Below are positions 1 to 9,403 of a DNA stretch of 64,000 nt, one piece after another. Source of the stretch: Micromonospora pallida. Its GTDB lineage: Bacteria; Actinomycetota; Actinomycetes; Mycobacteriales; Micromonosporaceae. The notes beneath the pieces were generated by a model. That model searched no databases, was not told where the DNA came from, and worked only from the letters and a program-made list of their open reading frames with translations. The stretch spans positions 6,697,001-6,761,000 of the forward strand of contig NZ_FMHW01000002.1 of assembly GCF_900090325.1 (NCBI RefSeq), written 5' to 3'. The position numbers and the translations under genes were made by a program. Positions within the stretch are counted from its first letter, which is position 1; every line of letters begins with the position of its first letter.

Positions 1-2899
1 GCGAGCCGTCCCCGGCGTGCTCCGCCGGCCAGTCCGCGTTGATGTGCGCCGCCCGCACCTGCACCAGGTCGGCGTGCAGGGTCTCGTTTACGAACAGGTG
101 GTCCAGCGTCTGCGCGTGCCCCTCGAAGCTGTACGAGTAGGCCGACGACGGCACGTCCGCGACCAGGTCGTCCCAGAGGTTGCGCAGACCCGCCTCGTAC
201 AGCGGGCCGAGCTGGTCCGACGGGGTCGGGTCAGCCGCCGTGGCGATCGGGTCGTCAGGGCGGGGGAAGACGTTCAGGTCGCCGCCGTACACCACCCGGG
301 CGTGCGGGTCGGACGCCTCGATCGCGGTGACGATCGCCGCGCCGTACCGGGCCTGCTCGGTCCGCTGCCCGACCCGGCTGTCCGGCCCGGACGAGTAGTG
401 GTTGCTCAGCGCCCACAGGGTGTACGACTCCGCGCCGCCCGGGGTGGCCCGCACCGTGAACTTCGCGAGCTGCGGAGCCCGGGTGAAGACGTCGTCGCCG
501 TCCTTGCCGGTGGAGGTGTCGACGTCCGGCGGCAGCACCGCGTTGAGCGACTTCGGGTTCTGTACGTCCGCGTTGGACGGCAGCCCCGCCGACCGGTACT
601 GCACTGTCGGGTTGGCGCCGAGCAGCGGGTCGGTGGCGGTCGCCTCGGCCAGCGAGAGCCGGTCGGTGCGGTAGAGGAAGCCGGAGACGATGCCCCGGTC
701 GTCCGCGCCGGTCCGGTCGTACGCGGCGGCGTAGGCCGGGCCACCGGCGGCGGCCACCGCCAGGGTCAACTCCTGGAGGGTGTCCGGCGCGCCGTCGGCG
801 TTGTCGGTGTCGCCGCAGACCAGCTCGCCCCCGGAGACGGTGCAGATGTCCTGGTCCTCGGCCTCCTGCACGAGGATCAGGTCCGGTGCGTGCAGGTCGG
901 TGACGATCTGGTCGGCGAGCGCGGTCAGGTGCTCGCGGTAGTCGGCCTCGCTCGCCGGCACGTAGTCGAACGGCGGCCGGACGCCGGTGCAGCCGGCGTT
1001 GCCGGTGAAGTCACAGCCGTCGAACGGGTCGTCCCGGTAGTCGTACAGGTTCTCCACGTTGTACGCGGCGATCGCGATCTCCTCGGACCGCTTGGCCGGC
1101 TGCGGCGGGTTGTTCTTCGACGGGTCGGCCCCGGCGGCGAAGGCCGCCTGCTCGACCTGGACCCCGTACTTCTCGAACGAGTAGTAGAGGGCGCCGTACG
1201 CGTCCTCGCTCAGGGTGTCGAAGGTCTTCGCCGGCGGCAGCAGCGCGGTGCTGTCCCCGGCGGTGGCCTTCACGCCCATGCTGCCCAGCATGATCCGCTG
1301 GCCGTTGCCGTCGTCGAAGAGCCGGGTCGGGTCGTTGTCCAGCGGGTGCGTGTCCCGGAACACCCGGCGGGCGTACGGGTCGGTGCGGTCCAGCAGCGGG
1401 TCGTCGCGGTCGACCAGCCAGGTCTCGCCGTCCATGGTGGACGGGAAGACGGCCCGCCCGCTCACCGCGCCGCTGCCGGCGCGGACCCGCAGTCGGGCAC
1501 CCTCGTGCCGCTCCCAGAACCGCCCGGCGGCGGCCAGGTCGGCCGGGGGCACCGCGTCGGTGACCGCCACGACGCTGTCCACGTCCAGCCCGGAGGTGAT
1601 CGTGCGGGCCAGCGAGGCGGAGGAGAGCTGGGTCATGTTGAAGTGCTCGGACACCCGGGCCCGGACGACCACCTCGTCACCGACCGTCGGCACGTAGCCG
1701 CCGATCAGCGAGCTGAAGTTGCCCATGAAGACGAAGATGCCGTCCGAGGAGGTCGGGTCGCCGTCGGTGGCGTCCGCGCGGCTCTGGAGGAAGAAGCCGT
1801 GCTGGTCGGCCCCGGCCGAGGTACGCGCCAGGGTGCGCTGGGTGACCACGCCCCGGACGTCGTACAGCGTGCTGCTGGTGCCGTTGCCGGAGGCCGGCGC
1901 GAGCGGGGAGCGGTCGGCCGGGCCGGACTCGGCATCGGTGGTCGGGCCCTGCACCTCGCCGACGGTCAGCTCGCGGGTGACCGTCACGGCCAGCGTGCAG
2001 GTGGCGGTGCCGCCCTCGGCGTCGGTCGCGGTCAGGGTGACCGTGTACGCCCCGCCGGCCAGGTCGGCGCTGGCGGTCACGGTGGCCCGGGCGGTGCCGC
2101 CCACCGCGTCGGCCGGGGTGGCCGCCGTCCGGCTGATCGTGCCGGCGGTCGGCGTCGGGCTGACCGAGGTGACCGCCAGGTCGACGATCCGGTCGTCGAC
2201 GTCGACGGCGGTGACCTCCCGGGTCGCCGCCGTGCCGGCCGGGGTGACCAGGGCCGGGCCGCAGGTCAGCGTGGCCGGCTGGTCGACCGGGCCGCCCCCG
2301 TCGACGGAGTGCGTGCCCAGCCCGTCCACGGTGTCCGTGGCGAAGCCGGCCCACTGGGCGGCCGGGTCGAACGCGTCCGACGGGTTGGTGTCCCCGGCGG
2401 TGACCGACGGGAGTCGGCGCAGGGTGTTGTTCTCGGTGCTGGTGACGCCGCTGCCCCACTCGGTGCCCGGGTCGAACCCGACCTGGCCGATCGAGTCGAG
2501 CACGGTGCTGCCCTTGCGCAGCACGATCGCGTCGTCGCCGTTGTAGAGACTCGCCCCGGTGGTCTGGTCGGCCTGGGCGAGGATCGCCGCGTTGGCCGAG
2601 GAACTGGCGAAGACGAAGACGTCCCCGGCGGCGACCGTGCCGGTCAGCGCCAGGTTCGTCGGGGTGGTCGAACCGTTGAAGTAGAGCTGGAGCTGGTATC
2701 CGCCGGCGGTCAGGTCGATGGCGGAACCGGTGCCGTTGAACAGCTCGATCGCCTTGTTGTTCGACGAGCCCTCGACGTACTCCGAGATGAACAGGTCGGT
2801 GGGCGCGGCGCTGGCCGCGGGGGGTGCGACACCGATGGCCGCGACACTGGTCACGGCAGTGGCGGTCGCGAGCGCGGCGAGAGTGCGGCGCGGGCGCAT
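1..2899 (-). CDS. ExeM/NucH-type extracellular endonuclease with lamin-tail domain, 3' end beyond window
   Basis: A secreted protein of at least 966 residues. It opens with a signal peptide (MRPRRTLAALATATAVT) and an upstream GGAGG four bases from the ATG. Residues about 30-160 form a lamin-tail domain (ISEYVEGSSNNKAIELFNG). A cadherin/Ig-like stretch follows, then the ExeM-type OB-like region. The endonuclease/exonuclease/phosphatase domain begins near residue 615 (YNVENLYDYRDDPFDG) and carries QEAED, GGDLNVFPRPDD and LSNHYSSGP, the usual metal and catalytic motifs. The family degrades extracellular DNA, which I infer here for nutrient release or matrix turnover. The stop codon lies outside the window, so it is partial by position, not broken. 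Family assignment is firm; substrate preference is inferred. Confidence 0.93.
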   Translation of the reverse strand, partial: MRPRRTLAALATATAVTSVAAIGVAPPAASAAPTDLFISEYVEGSSNNKAIELFNGTGSAIDLTAGGYQLQLYFNGSTTPTNLALTGTVAAGDVFVFASSSANAAILAQADQTTGASLYNGDDAIVLRKGSTVLDSIGQVGFDPGTEWGSGVTSTENNTLRRLPSVTAGDTNPSDAFDPAAQWAGFATDTVDGLGTHSVDGGGPVDQPATLTCGPALVTPAGTAATREVTAVDVDDRIVDLAVTSVSPTPTAGTISRTAATPADAVGGTARATVTASADLAGGAYTVTLTATDAEGGTATCTLAVTVTRELTVGEVQGPTTDAESGPADRSPLAPASGNGTSSTLYDVRGVVTQRTLARTSAGADQHGFFLQSRADATDGDPTSSDGIFVFMGNFSSLIGGYVPTVGDEVVVRARVSEHFNMTQLSSASLARTITSGLDVDSVVAVTDAVPPADLAAAGRFWERHEGARLRVRAGSGAVSGRAVFPSTMDGETWLVDRDDPLLDRTDPYARRVFRDTHPLDNDPTRLFDDGNGQRIMLGSMGVKATAGDSTALLPPAKTFDTLSEDAYGALYYSFEKYGVQVEQAAFAAGADPSKNNPPQPAKRSEEIAIAAYNVENLYDYRDDPFDGCDFTGNAGCTGVRPPFDYVPASEADYREHLTALADQIVTDLHAPDLILVQEAEDQDICTVSGGELVCGDTDNADGAPDTLQELTLAVAAAGGPAYAAAYDRTGADDRGIVSGFLYRTDRLSLAEATATDPLLGANPTVQYRSAGLPSNADVQNPKSLNAVLPPDVDTSTGKDGDDVFTRAPQLAKFTVRATPGGAESYTLWALSNHYSSGPDSRVGQRTEQARYGAAIVTAIEASDPHARVVYGGDLNVFPRPDDPIATAADPTPSDQLGPLYEAGLRNLWDDLVADVPSSAYSYSFEGHAQTLDHLFVNETLHADLVQVRAAHINADWPAEHAGDGS

Positions 2900-2995
2900 G
2901 GGGCCTCCACGAAAGGTGGACAGGGAACAGACGCACGTTAGGCGTCGATGCTGTACGGCGTCCATCCCCCGCCGGTCCGGCCGGTGAACGACCGG

Positions 2996-4003
2996 TCAGT
3001 GCGCCTGGGCGTCCAACCGGTGTACCAGCTCCGCCACGTCGGCACCGTACTCGCACCACTGGCGATCGGGACGGTACCCCAGGTCGGCGTTGACCTGGCG
3101 CATGGCCTCGTTGGCCTGGGCGTTCCAGGTCTGCACCTCGACCAGCTCCGGCTCGACGGCGCGCAGCTCCAGCAGCATCCGGGCCTTGATCGCCCGGTCG
3201 ATGCCGTAGCCCCGGTGGTCCGGCACGACGATGGTGTCGTACTGGTCGGCCCGGGTCGGGTGCTGCGCCGGCACCACCACCTCGGTCAGCCCGGCCACCT
3301 CACCGGTGCGTTCGTGGATGGCGCACACGATGTACGGCTTCATGCCCCGCCGGTGCAGGCAGTCCAGGCTGTCCCGGAGCCGCTGCGGGTCACACGAGCT
3401 GGGCCGCAGCTCGCCGTCCTCGATGTCGCGCGACTCGGCCTTGGCCCGGGCGTACGACTCGACCAGCTCGTCCGGCGGCCCGCCCGGGCAGAACTCGATC
3501 CGGTAGCCGGTGCCGATGCCGGTGGCCATCCCACCCAGCGCCGGCCAGTCCACCGTGGCGAGCCGGAGCACGCTCCGGGTCTCCACGTAGTCCCGGCTGA
3601 AGCCGAGCGCCTCGAAGAACGCGATCGCCGGTGTCCCACCGACCACCTCGACCCCGACCGACCGGAAACCCTCCTGGTACGCCCGGCGGGCGGCCAACTG
3701 GACCAGGGTCCGACCGGCGCCGGTGCGGCGCAGGTCCGGGTGTACGAGAACCTCCAGCACGCCGATGTCGCCGAGCAGGAGCACCTGCACGTGGCCGAGG
3801 ATCGCCCCGGTCGGGTCCGGCTGGATCACCCAGGAGATCCGCCGTTGACCGGGCATCACCTCGGAGAGGTACTCGCGAAGGGAGGTTTCCCGCCACAGCG
3901 GATCGTCGGGCAGGTCGGTCGTCAGGACCGCGTTCAGCGTCGCCAGCAGGGACGCGATCTCGGCGGACGACGCGTTCCGGGGATCCCACTCGCGCACCAT
4001 CAC
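2996..4003 (-). CDS. Tandem GNAT-family N-acetyltransferase
   Basis: A 335-residue protein made of two GNAT folds. The first (about 1-150) shows the acetyl-CoA loop RRTGAGRTLVQLA and the helix GTPAIAFFEALGFSRDY. The second (about 170-330) shows VVVPDHRGYGIDRAIKARML and a degenerate C-terminal strand. Proteins of this double-GNAT layout acetylate small amines or thiols (mycothiol synthase has the same architecture), but the mycothiol-synthase signature is not evident, so the substrate is unknown. The ORF opens with two consecutive ATG codons; either may be used. It is transcribed towards the nuclease gene, whose start is about 100 bases downstream, and may be co-transcribed with it. Confidence 0.87.
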   Translation of the reverse strand: MMVREWDPRNASSAEIASLLATLNAVLTTDLPDDPLWRETSLREYLSEVMPGQRRISWVIQPDPTGAILGHVQVLLLGDIGVLEVLVHPDLRRTGAGRTLVQLAARRAYQEGFRSVGVEVVGGTPAIAFFEALGFSRDYVETRSVLRLATVDWPALGGMATGIGTGYRIEFCPGGPPDELVESYARAKAESRDIEDGELRPSSCDPQRLRDSLDCLHRRGMKPYIVCAIHERTGEVAGLTEVVVPAQHPTRADQYDTIVVPDHRGYGIDRAIKARMLLELRAVEPELVEVQTWNAQANEAMRQVNADLGYRPDRQWCEYGADVAELVHRLDAQAH

Positions 4004-4071
4004 CCGTACAGCTTGCCGTCAAGCGCAGCCCGGGGGAAGTATCCGGACCGTCCGGGGTGGTCGGTGTCGGA

Positions 4072-5661
4072 TCAGCCCCGGCTCGCCACGCCGTACTCGT
4101 TGGCCTTGTCGAAGACGTCCTGCGCGTAACGACGGACATCGTTGTAGGACAGGATCGCCCCCCACCAGTCCCCGGACACGGTCATGTTCCGCCCGCCCTT
4201 GCAGAGGTAGTTGCCGGCGGCGAGCGCGGCGTCGTCCAGGTCGTGCGGGTTCTGCGCGCCGTCGTTGTCCGCGTCCGCGCCGACCTCCGCCCAGGTGGTC
4301 GGGATGAACTGCATCGGGCCGACGGCCCGGTCGTAGGTGAGGTCCTTGTCGAGCCGGCCCTGGTCGGTGTCGAGGATCCGCATGCGGCCACCATTGCCGT
4401 CGAGCGCGTCGCCGCGGATCTCCGGTAGGGCCTGCCCGTCCGGCAGCAGCTTCGCGCCGTTGGCCGCCCCGTGCCGCGACTCGACGTACCCGATTGCGGC
4501 GAGGGTGGTCCAGCTCAGCGCGCAGTTGGGGGTGGTCCGGGCGAGCACCAGCTCGGCGTAGCCGTACGCCTGCATGGCTACTGGCGGGATGCCGACCTTC
4601 TCCCCGGTGACCCGGGCCCAGTCGGCGAGCGCGTCGGCGGGGCGGCCGGTCGGCATCGGGACGACGCCCCCGGGCGTGACCCCACCGGGCGGCAGCGTCC
4701 CGGGCGGCACGAGACCACCGGGGAGCGTCGGTCCGGCGGACGGGCTGTCGGTGCCGTTCTCGGCGGCTGGGCGCGGGGCGGGGGCGGTCGCCGGGACCAG
4801 CAGCGCGCCGGCCGCCGCCGTGGCGGAGACCAGGGCCAGCAGGAAGACTCCGGAGAGGGCGAACCGGCCGCTGGGGCGCTTCGACCAGGCCCGGGTCGCC
4901 CGCGCCGCACCGACCGCGACCTGCCGGGGCGGCAGGCGTACGGCGCGCCCGAACGGCACCCGGTACCGACGGCGCGTAGCCCGCCCCGCCCCGACCTGAG
5001 CGTCTGGCTCGGAGGCCGCGTCTGGCTCAGACTTCGCGTCGGGTCCGGCTTCCGCGTCGGGTTCGGTCTTCGTGTCGGGGTCGGACTTCGCGTCCGGTTC
5101 AGCCTTCGCGTCCGGTTCGGACTTCGCGTCGGGGTCGGCTTTCGCGTCGGGGTCGGCTTTCGCGTCGGGTTCGGTCTTCGGGTCCGACTCCGGTTTCGCG
5201 TCGGGTTCCGTCGCTGCGGGTTCGGCCGGGGTGACTGTGGTCGACGCGGCCGGGGCGTCGCCGGCGCTGTCCGTCGGGGCCGTCGGGGCCGTCGGGGCCG
5301 TCGGGGCGTCGTCCGGAGTGGCTCCGGCGCGGACGGCGTCGCCCTCCGGCGCGGCGGGGGCTGTGGTGCCGGCCGGCGGGGTGTCGGACGGCGCGGTGCC
5401 GTCCGGTGGGGTGCCGTCCGGTGAGGTGACGGATGGCGGGATGTCGGACGGTGGGGTGTCGGCCGGCGTCGGGACGCTCGGCCGGAGCGTGTCCGGCGGT
5501 ACCGGGAGGCGGGGACGCGGCACCGCCCCGGCGCCGTGCGACGGCGCGGGTTCGGCGGCGGCGCCCGACGTGGCGAGCGACCCGCCGGGGGGCGCGGCCG
5601 GACGTAGGGGCCGAGTCCGCGCGCTGTCCTCTCCGTCCACCACCCGTCGAGTATTACCCAT
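4072..5661 (-). CDS. Membrane-anchored lytic murein transglycosylase with long repeat-rich N-terminus
   Basis: A 529-residue cell-wall hydrolase. Residues 1-265 are Pro/Ala/Asp-rich and contain about fifteen imperfect pentapeptides of the type (E/D)PDAK at roughly 149-222. A basic stretch precedes one membrane segment (about 267-290, SGVFLLALVSATAAAGALLV). A Pro/Gly linker leads to an Slt35/MltB-type catalytic domain (about 345-529): YVESRHG holds the likely catalytic Glu394, and GPMQFIPTTWAEVG and AAGNYLC are also typical. The catalytic part should lie outside the membrane and the repeat region in the cytoplasm. I chose ATG 5661 because longer readings run through the divergent FmdB gene that starts 39 bases away. 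Function is firm at family level; the repeat region's role is unknown. Confidence 0.88.
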   Translation of the reverse strand: MGNTRRVVDGEDSARTRPLRPAAPPGGSLATSGAAAEPAPSHGAGAVPRPRLPVPPDTLRPSVPTPADTPPSDIPPSVTSPDGTPPDGTAPSDTPPAGTTAPAAPEGDAVRAGATPDDAPTAPTAPTAPTDSAGDAPAASTTVTPAEPAATEPDAKPESDPKTEPDAKADPDAKADPDAKSEPDAKAEPDAKSDPDTKTEPDAEAGPDAKSEPDAASEPDAQVGAGRATRRRYRVPFGRAVRLPPRQVAVGAARATRAWSKRPSGRFALSGVFLLALVSATAAAGALLVPATAPAPRPAAENGTDSPSAGPTLPGGLVPPGTLPPGGVTPGGVVPMPTGRPADALADWARVTGEKVGIPPVAMQAYGYAELVLARTTPNCALSWTTLAAIGYVESRHGAANGAKLLPDGQALPEIRGDALDGNGGRMRILDTDQGRLDKDLTYDRAVGPMQFIPTTWAEVGADADNDGAQNPHDLDDAALAAGNYLCKGGRNMTVSGDWWGAILSYNDVRRYAQDVFDKANEYGVASRG

Positions 5662-5700
5662 GTCAGCGGCGACGTCAGGACCGGTCGTACCCTTGTTGCC

Positions 5701-5922
5701 ATGCCCCGGTACGAGTTCCGCTGCCGCTCCTGTGGTGCCACCTTCGAGGTCAACCGGCCGATGGCGCAGGCTGGTGCGCCTGCCTCCTGTCCGCAGGGCC
5801 ATGACGACACAGTCAAGCTGCTCTCCACCGTGGCGGTGACCGGTCGGGGTGGAGCCGGCCCCGTCGGCGGAGGTGGCGCCCCGGCCGGCGGCGGTTGCTG
5901 CGGCGGCGGTTGCGGCTGCTGA
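5701..5922 (+). CDS. FmdB-family zinc-ribbon protein
   Basis: A 73-residue protein beginning MPRYEFRCRSCGATFEV. This is the FmdB/CxxC_CxxC zinc-ribbon signature: CRSC near residue 8 and CPQGH near residue 30, the second half being degenerate. The C-terminal third is Gly/Cys-rich (GGGCCGGGCGC). Members are small proteins once linked to formamidase regulation in Methylophilus, but their real role is unsettled. The gene is divergent from the lytic transglycosylase with only 39 bases between the start codons, so the promoters must overlap. No strong ribosome-binding site is evident, and leaderless translation is possible. Confidence 0.85.
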   Translation: MPRYEFRCRSCGATFEVNRPMAQAGAPASCPQGHDDTVKLLSTVAVTGRGGAGPVGGGGAPAGGGCCGGGCGC

Positions 5923-6047
5923 TTCCCGCGCCCGCGTCGGTCGGTTGCGGTACGTTGCGGTCGATCCCGTCCGGCCGTTCTCACGATGCGTGACGGCTGC
6001 GGCATAGGGCAGCATGGCCGGCGACGTCAGGGGCGGAGGTTCCACGC

Positions 6048-8786
6048 ATGTCGCCACGGATCCGCCTCCCGAGCGGATGGGTGACCTTCCTGTTCACCGA
6101 CATCGAGGGCTCGACGCGCCTGGCCCGGATGCTCGGTGCCGGCTACCGACCGGTGCTACACGAACACCGTCGGCTGCTGCGGCACACCCTGGTCGCGGCC
6201 GACGGCGCGGAGTTGCTCACCGAGGGTGACTCGTTCTTCGTCGCCTTCGCCGACGCCGCCGCGGCCGTCGCCGCCTGCCTGGCCGCGCAGCGGGCGCTGG
6301 CCGGGCACGACTGGCCCACCCCGGAGTCGGCCCCCCGGGTCCGGATGGGACTGCACACCGGGTACGCCGAGCCGCGCGACGGCGAGTACGCCAGCCCGGA
6401 GGTGCACCGGGCAGCCCGGATCGCCGCCGCCGCCCACGGTGGTCAGGTGCTCTGTTCGGCGTCGACGGTGCGGCACGCCGAGCCGCTGCCCGCCGGGGCG
6501 TCCCTGCTCGACCTCGGGCTGCACCAGTTGCGCGGCTTCGACGACCGGGAGCGGCTCTTCCAGGTCCTCGCCCCGGGCCTGGAGCGGGAGTTCCCGCGCC
6601 CGCGTACCGCCGACACACCGCCGCACAACCTGCCCACCCGGGCCACCTCGTTCGTCGGGCGGGAGGTGGAACGGATCGAGTTGCGGCGGCTGGTGGCGGA
6701 CCACCGGCTGGTCACCGTTCTCGGCGCGGGCGGCGCGGGCAAGACCCGTCTCGCGGTGGAGTTGTGCGCCGGGCTGGTCGAGGCGTACCCGGACGGGGTG
6801 TGGTTCCTCGACGTCGCCACGGTGACCGACCCGGGCCTGGTGCCGTTCGCGGTCGCCGCCGCCTTCGGCCTCCGGCCGGAGCCGGGACGCCCGATCATGG
6901 ACACCCTCGTCGAGTACGCGGCCACCCGTCGCGTGCTGGTCGTGCTGGACACCTGTGACGCCCAGCCGGCCGCCACCGCCGCGGTGATCGCCCGGCTGCT
7001 GACCGGTGCGCGTGGCGTTCGGGTGCTCGCCACCAGCCGGGAGTCGTTCGGTCTTCCCGGTGAGGTGGTGTGGCGGATCCCCCCGCTGTCGATCGACCCG
7101 TCGCCGGGCGGCGGCGAGAGCGACGCGGTGGCCCTCCTGCTCGACCGGACCACGGCCGCCCGGGGCGGGCGCCGTCCCGGCCCGGGGGAGGTGGTCGACC
7201 TGCGCCGGGTGGTGCATCGGCTGGACGGCCTGCCGCTCGCCATCGAGCTGGCCGCCGCCCGGCTGCGGGTGCTCTCCGCCGGTCAGCTCGCCGAACGCCT
7301 GGCCGACGTGCTCGGCGCGCTGGACGCGGGGCGGGACGAGCCGGACCCGCCCCGCCCCTGGTCAGGTGACCCGGACGCGACCGTGGACCTGCGTGCCGAC
7401 CTGCCCGACGACGGCACCCGGTCGACGGTGGAGCGGCACGCCACCATGCAGGCCACCGTCACCTGGTCGTACCGGACGCTCGGGCCCCGGTCGGCCCGGC
7501 TGCTGCGCTGGCTGGCGGTGTTCGCCGGGCCGGTGGACCTGGCGGCGGTGGAGTGGCTGCTCGACGGGGACCCGCTCGGCTCGCTATCGGTGCTGGTGGA
7601 CAAGTCGATGATCCTGGCCGAGCCGAGTGCCTCGGGTTGCATGTACCGGATGCTCGACCCGATTCGGGCGTACGCGGCCCGCCGGCTCGCGGCGGACGGC
7701 GAGGAGCAGGCCGCCCGGGACCGGCACGTGGCCTGGTCACAGCACGTGCTGTGGCGGGCATACTTCGGCCCGGACGGGCGGCCGGTGAACCTGTCGCTCT
7801 ACTCGCTCGACCCGCTCGCGGGTGAGTTCCGGGCCGCGCTGCGCTGGTCGGCGACCGGGGGGACGGCCCGGGACGGGCTGCGGCTGGCCGCTGGGCTGGA
7901 CCTGTGGTGGCGGGAGCGGGGGCTGGCCCGGGAGGGGCGCCTCTGGTTGTTCCGGCTCTACGGCCGGATCGCCGAGACCGGCGAGCGGATCCCCGAGGCG
8001 GAGTTGGCGGCGGCGTACCACATGCACTCGCTGCACGCCGGGGCCGACGGCGAGTTCGCCGAGGAACTGCGTTTCGCCCAGCGGGCCGAGGCGGCGGCGA
8101 GGCAGGCCGGGGACGCGGGTCTGCTCGCCCGGGTGCTCGCCGGCCGGGCCGCGCCCCTGGTCGACATGGGGCAGTTCGTCGAGGCGGAGCAGGTGTGCCG
8201 GGAGGTCATCGCCTGGGCCCGGGAACGGGGGGTGGCCGGGGACGCACTGCTCGCCGTCTTCAGTCTGGCCGAGCTGCTGTGGCGACGCGGGGCGCTGGAC
8301 GAGGCGGCGGAGCTGCTCGGCTCGGCCCGGACGGTGGAGGCGACCCGTCCGGTGGAGCGGGGCCAGCGCTCGGTGGACATGCTGCTCGGCATGGTGGCGC
8401 TGGGCCGGGGGGATCTGGTCGCCGCGCACGAGCATCTCCAGGTGGCGCTCCGGTCCCGGATGGGCCACGGCTACCACGGGCGGGCCTGCGACACGGTGAA
8501 CGCGCTCGCGGTCCGGTGCGCCGACGGGGGCGACCCGCTGACCGCGGCCCGGCTGTTCGGCGCGGCCCAGGCGACGCGGGCCCGGATCCGGTCCACGCCG
8601 GGGCTGTTCGGGCCGTACTGGCTGCGGTGGCAGACGGAGCTGCGCCGGGTGCTGGGCGACGCGGCCTTCGACGCCGGGTACCGGGCGGGGGCGGAACTGG
8701 GGTTGGAGGAGGCGGCAGCGCTGGCCCTGGCGGTGGAGCACCCGGACCTGTCCCCCGCCTCCTCCCGGTTCACGTCGAGCTGGTGA
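6048..8786 (+). CDS. Class III nucleotide cyclase-domain / STAND ATPase regulator
   Basis: A 912-residue protein. Residues 8-190 are a class III adenylate/guanylate cyclase homology domain: FLFTDIEGSTRL and LLTEGDSFFVAF carry the two metal-binding Asp, and VHRAARIAAAAHGGQVL follows. Residues about 205-500 are an NB-ARC-like ATPase with Walker A GAGGAGKT near 225 and Walker B VLVVLDTCD. The rest (about 500-912) is helical, TPR-like. This is the common actinobacterial cyclase-STAND layout. Unlike many relatives, no LuxR helix-turn-helix is visible at the C-terminus, so it is probably a signalling protein rather than a DNA-binding activator. Whether the cyclase is catalytic cannot be told from sequence. 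The final codons and stop lie in the first copy of a tandem repeat. Confidence 0.87.
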   Translation: MSPRIRLPSGWVTFLFTDIEGSTRLARMLGAGYRPVLHEHRRLLRHTLVAADGAELLTEGDSFFVAFADAAAAVAACLAAQRALAGHDWPTPESAPRVRMGLHTGYAEPRDGEYASPEVHRAARIAAAAHGGQVLCSASTVRHAEPLPAGASLLDLGLHQLRGFDDRERLFQVLAPGLEREFPRPRTADTPPHNLPTRATSFVGREVERIELRRLVADHRLVTVLGAGGAGKTRLAVELCAGLVEAYPDGVWFLDVATVTDPGLVPFAVAAAFGLRPEPGRPIMDTLVEYAATRRVLVVLDTCDAQPAATAAVIARLLTGARGVRVLATSRESFGLPGEVVWRIPPLSIDPSPGGGESDAVALLLDRTTAARGGRRPGPGEVVDLRRVVHRLDGLPLAIELAAARLRVLSAGQLAERLADVLGALDAGRDEPDPPRPWSGDPDATVDLRADLPDDGTRSTVERHATMQATVTWSYRTLGPRSARLLRWLAVFAGPVDLAAVEWLLDGDPLGSLSVLVDKSMILAEPSASGCMYRMLDPIRAYAARRLAADGEEQAARDRHVAWSQHVLWRAYFGPDGRPVNLSLYSLDPLAGEFRAALRWSATGGTARDGLRLAAGLDLWWRERGLAREGRLWLFRLYGRIAETGERIPEAELAAAYHMHSLHAGADGEFAEELRFAQRAEAAARQAGDAGLLARVLAGRAAPLVDMGQFVEAEQVCREVIAWARERGVAGDALLAVFSLAELLWRRGALDEAAELLGSARTVEATRPVERGQRSVDMLLGMVALGRGDLVAAHEHLQVALRSRMGHGYHGRACDTVNALAVRCADGGDPLTAARLFGAAQATRARIRSTPGLFGPYWLRWQTELRRVLGDAAFDAGYRAGAELGLEEAAALALAVEHPDLSPASSRFTSSW

Positions 8787-8867
8787 GACCCGGTATGGGT
8801 CACAGTCGAGCTGGCGAGACCTGGTAGAGGGTCACAGTCGAGCTAGTGAGACCTGGTAGGGGGTCAG
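8775..8867. repeat. Three tandem copies of a 31-32 bp unit spanning a stop codon
   Basis: Copies begin at 8775, 8806 and 8838, each opening TCGAGCTGGTGAGACC with a few changes. The first copy contains the last codons and the TGA of the cyclase/STAND gene. The third runs into the stop codon of the convergent phospholipase gene. Both genes therefore end inside the repeat array. Confidence 0.9.
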
Positions 8868-9403
8868 CGTGCGCTGTGGGCCCGCTCGAGGTCGGCCTTC
8901 ATCTTGGCGGCCCGGTCGATGTCGGCCGGGCTGACCGCGGCGATCGAGCCGAAGGCCTTGACCGCCTGGTAGTACGTCCAGGCCAGGCTGTAGCAGGCCG
9001 GGTTGACATAGCTCGGGTACGTGGCGCAGACGCGCTTCAGGTCCTCGTAGAAGGCGCTGTCGACGCGGGCCTTGTTGCCGCTGGTGAAGACGCCCATCGC
9101 CTTGTGGTTGCGGTAGCCGAAGTCGTGCCGGTAGCAGGACAGGTTGAAGCTGAACCCGAGCGGGTTGTCCGGGCTGGACGAGCAGTAGTCGGTCGACCAG
9201 TTGAAGGCGTACGCCGCCCAGGCGCCCTGGTTCTGCCGGGCCGAGTTCCAGGCGTTGTAGCTGCTGGCGCTGGTCTGCGTCCAGCTGTACATCACTGACA
9301 GCTTCTGGTCACGGGTGACCGCGGCGGCCGGCGAGGCGACCCCGAGCACGGTGAGCAGCGCGAACGCGCTGGCGGCGAGCATGGTGGTGAGGCGACGGCG
9401 CAT
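8864..9403 (-). CDS. Secreted prokaryotic phospholipase A2
   Basis: A 179-residue secreted enzyme. The signal peptide (MRRRLTTMLAASAFALLTV) ends at ASPAAAV near residue 28. The mature part carries CYRHDFGYRN, the His-Asp catalytic pair and calcium-site region of SlaA-type bacterial/fungal phospholipase A2. Four cysteines are placed as in that family for two disulfides. It hydrolyses the sn-2 ester of glycerophospholipids outside the cell. An upstream in-frame ATG exists at 9478, but I chose 9403 because GGAGGAG sits nine bases before it and it yields a clean signal peptide. The upstream region (9404-9540) is conspicuously AT-richer around 9480-9530 and probably holds the promoter. Confidence 0.9.
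   Translation of the reverse strand: MRRRLTTMLAASAFALLTVLGVASPAAAVTRDQKLSVMYSWTQTSASSYNAWNSARQNQGAWAAYAFNWSTDYCSSSPDNPLGFSFNLSCYRHDFGYRNHKAMGVFTSGNKARVDSAFYEDLKRVCATYPSYVNPACYSLAWTYYQAVKAFGSIAAVSPADIDRAAKMKADLERAHSAR

Noticed and set aside
17..2941. Very long antisense reading frame opposite the nuclease gene
   Set aside because: It is a by-product of extreme third-position GC; its translation is Arg/Val/Gly-rich with no family, while the other strand encodes a clear ExeM-type protein.
4996..5218. Short-period GC repeat considered as a non-coding tandem array
   Set aside because: It keeps frame throughout and encodes the PDAK pentapeptides of the lytic transglycosylase.
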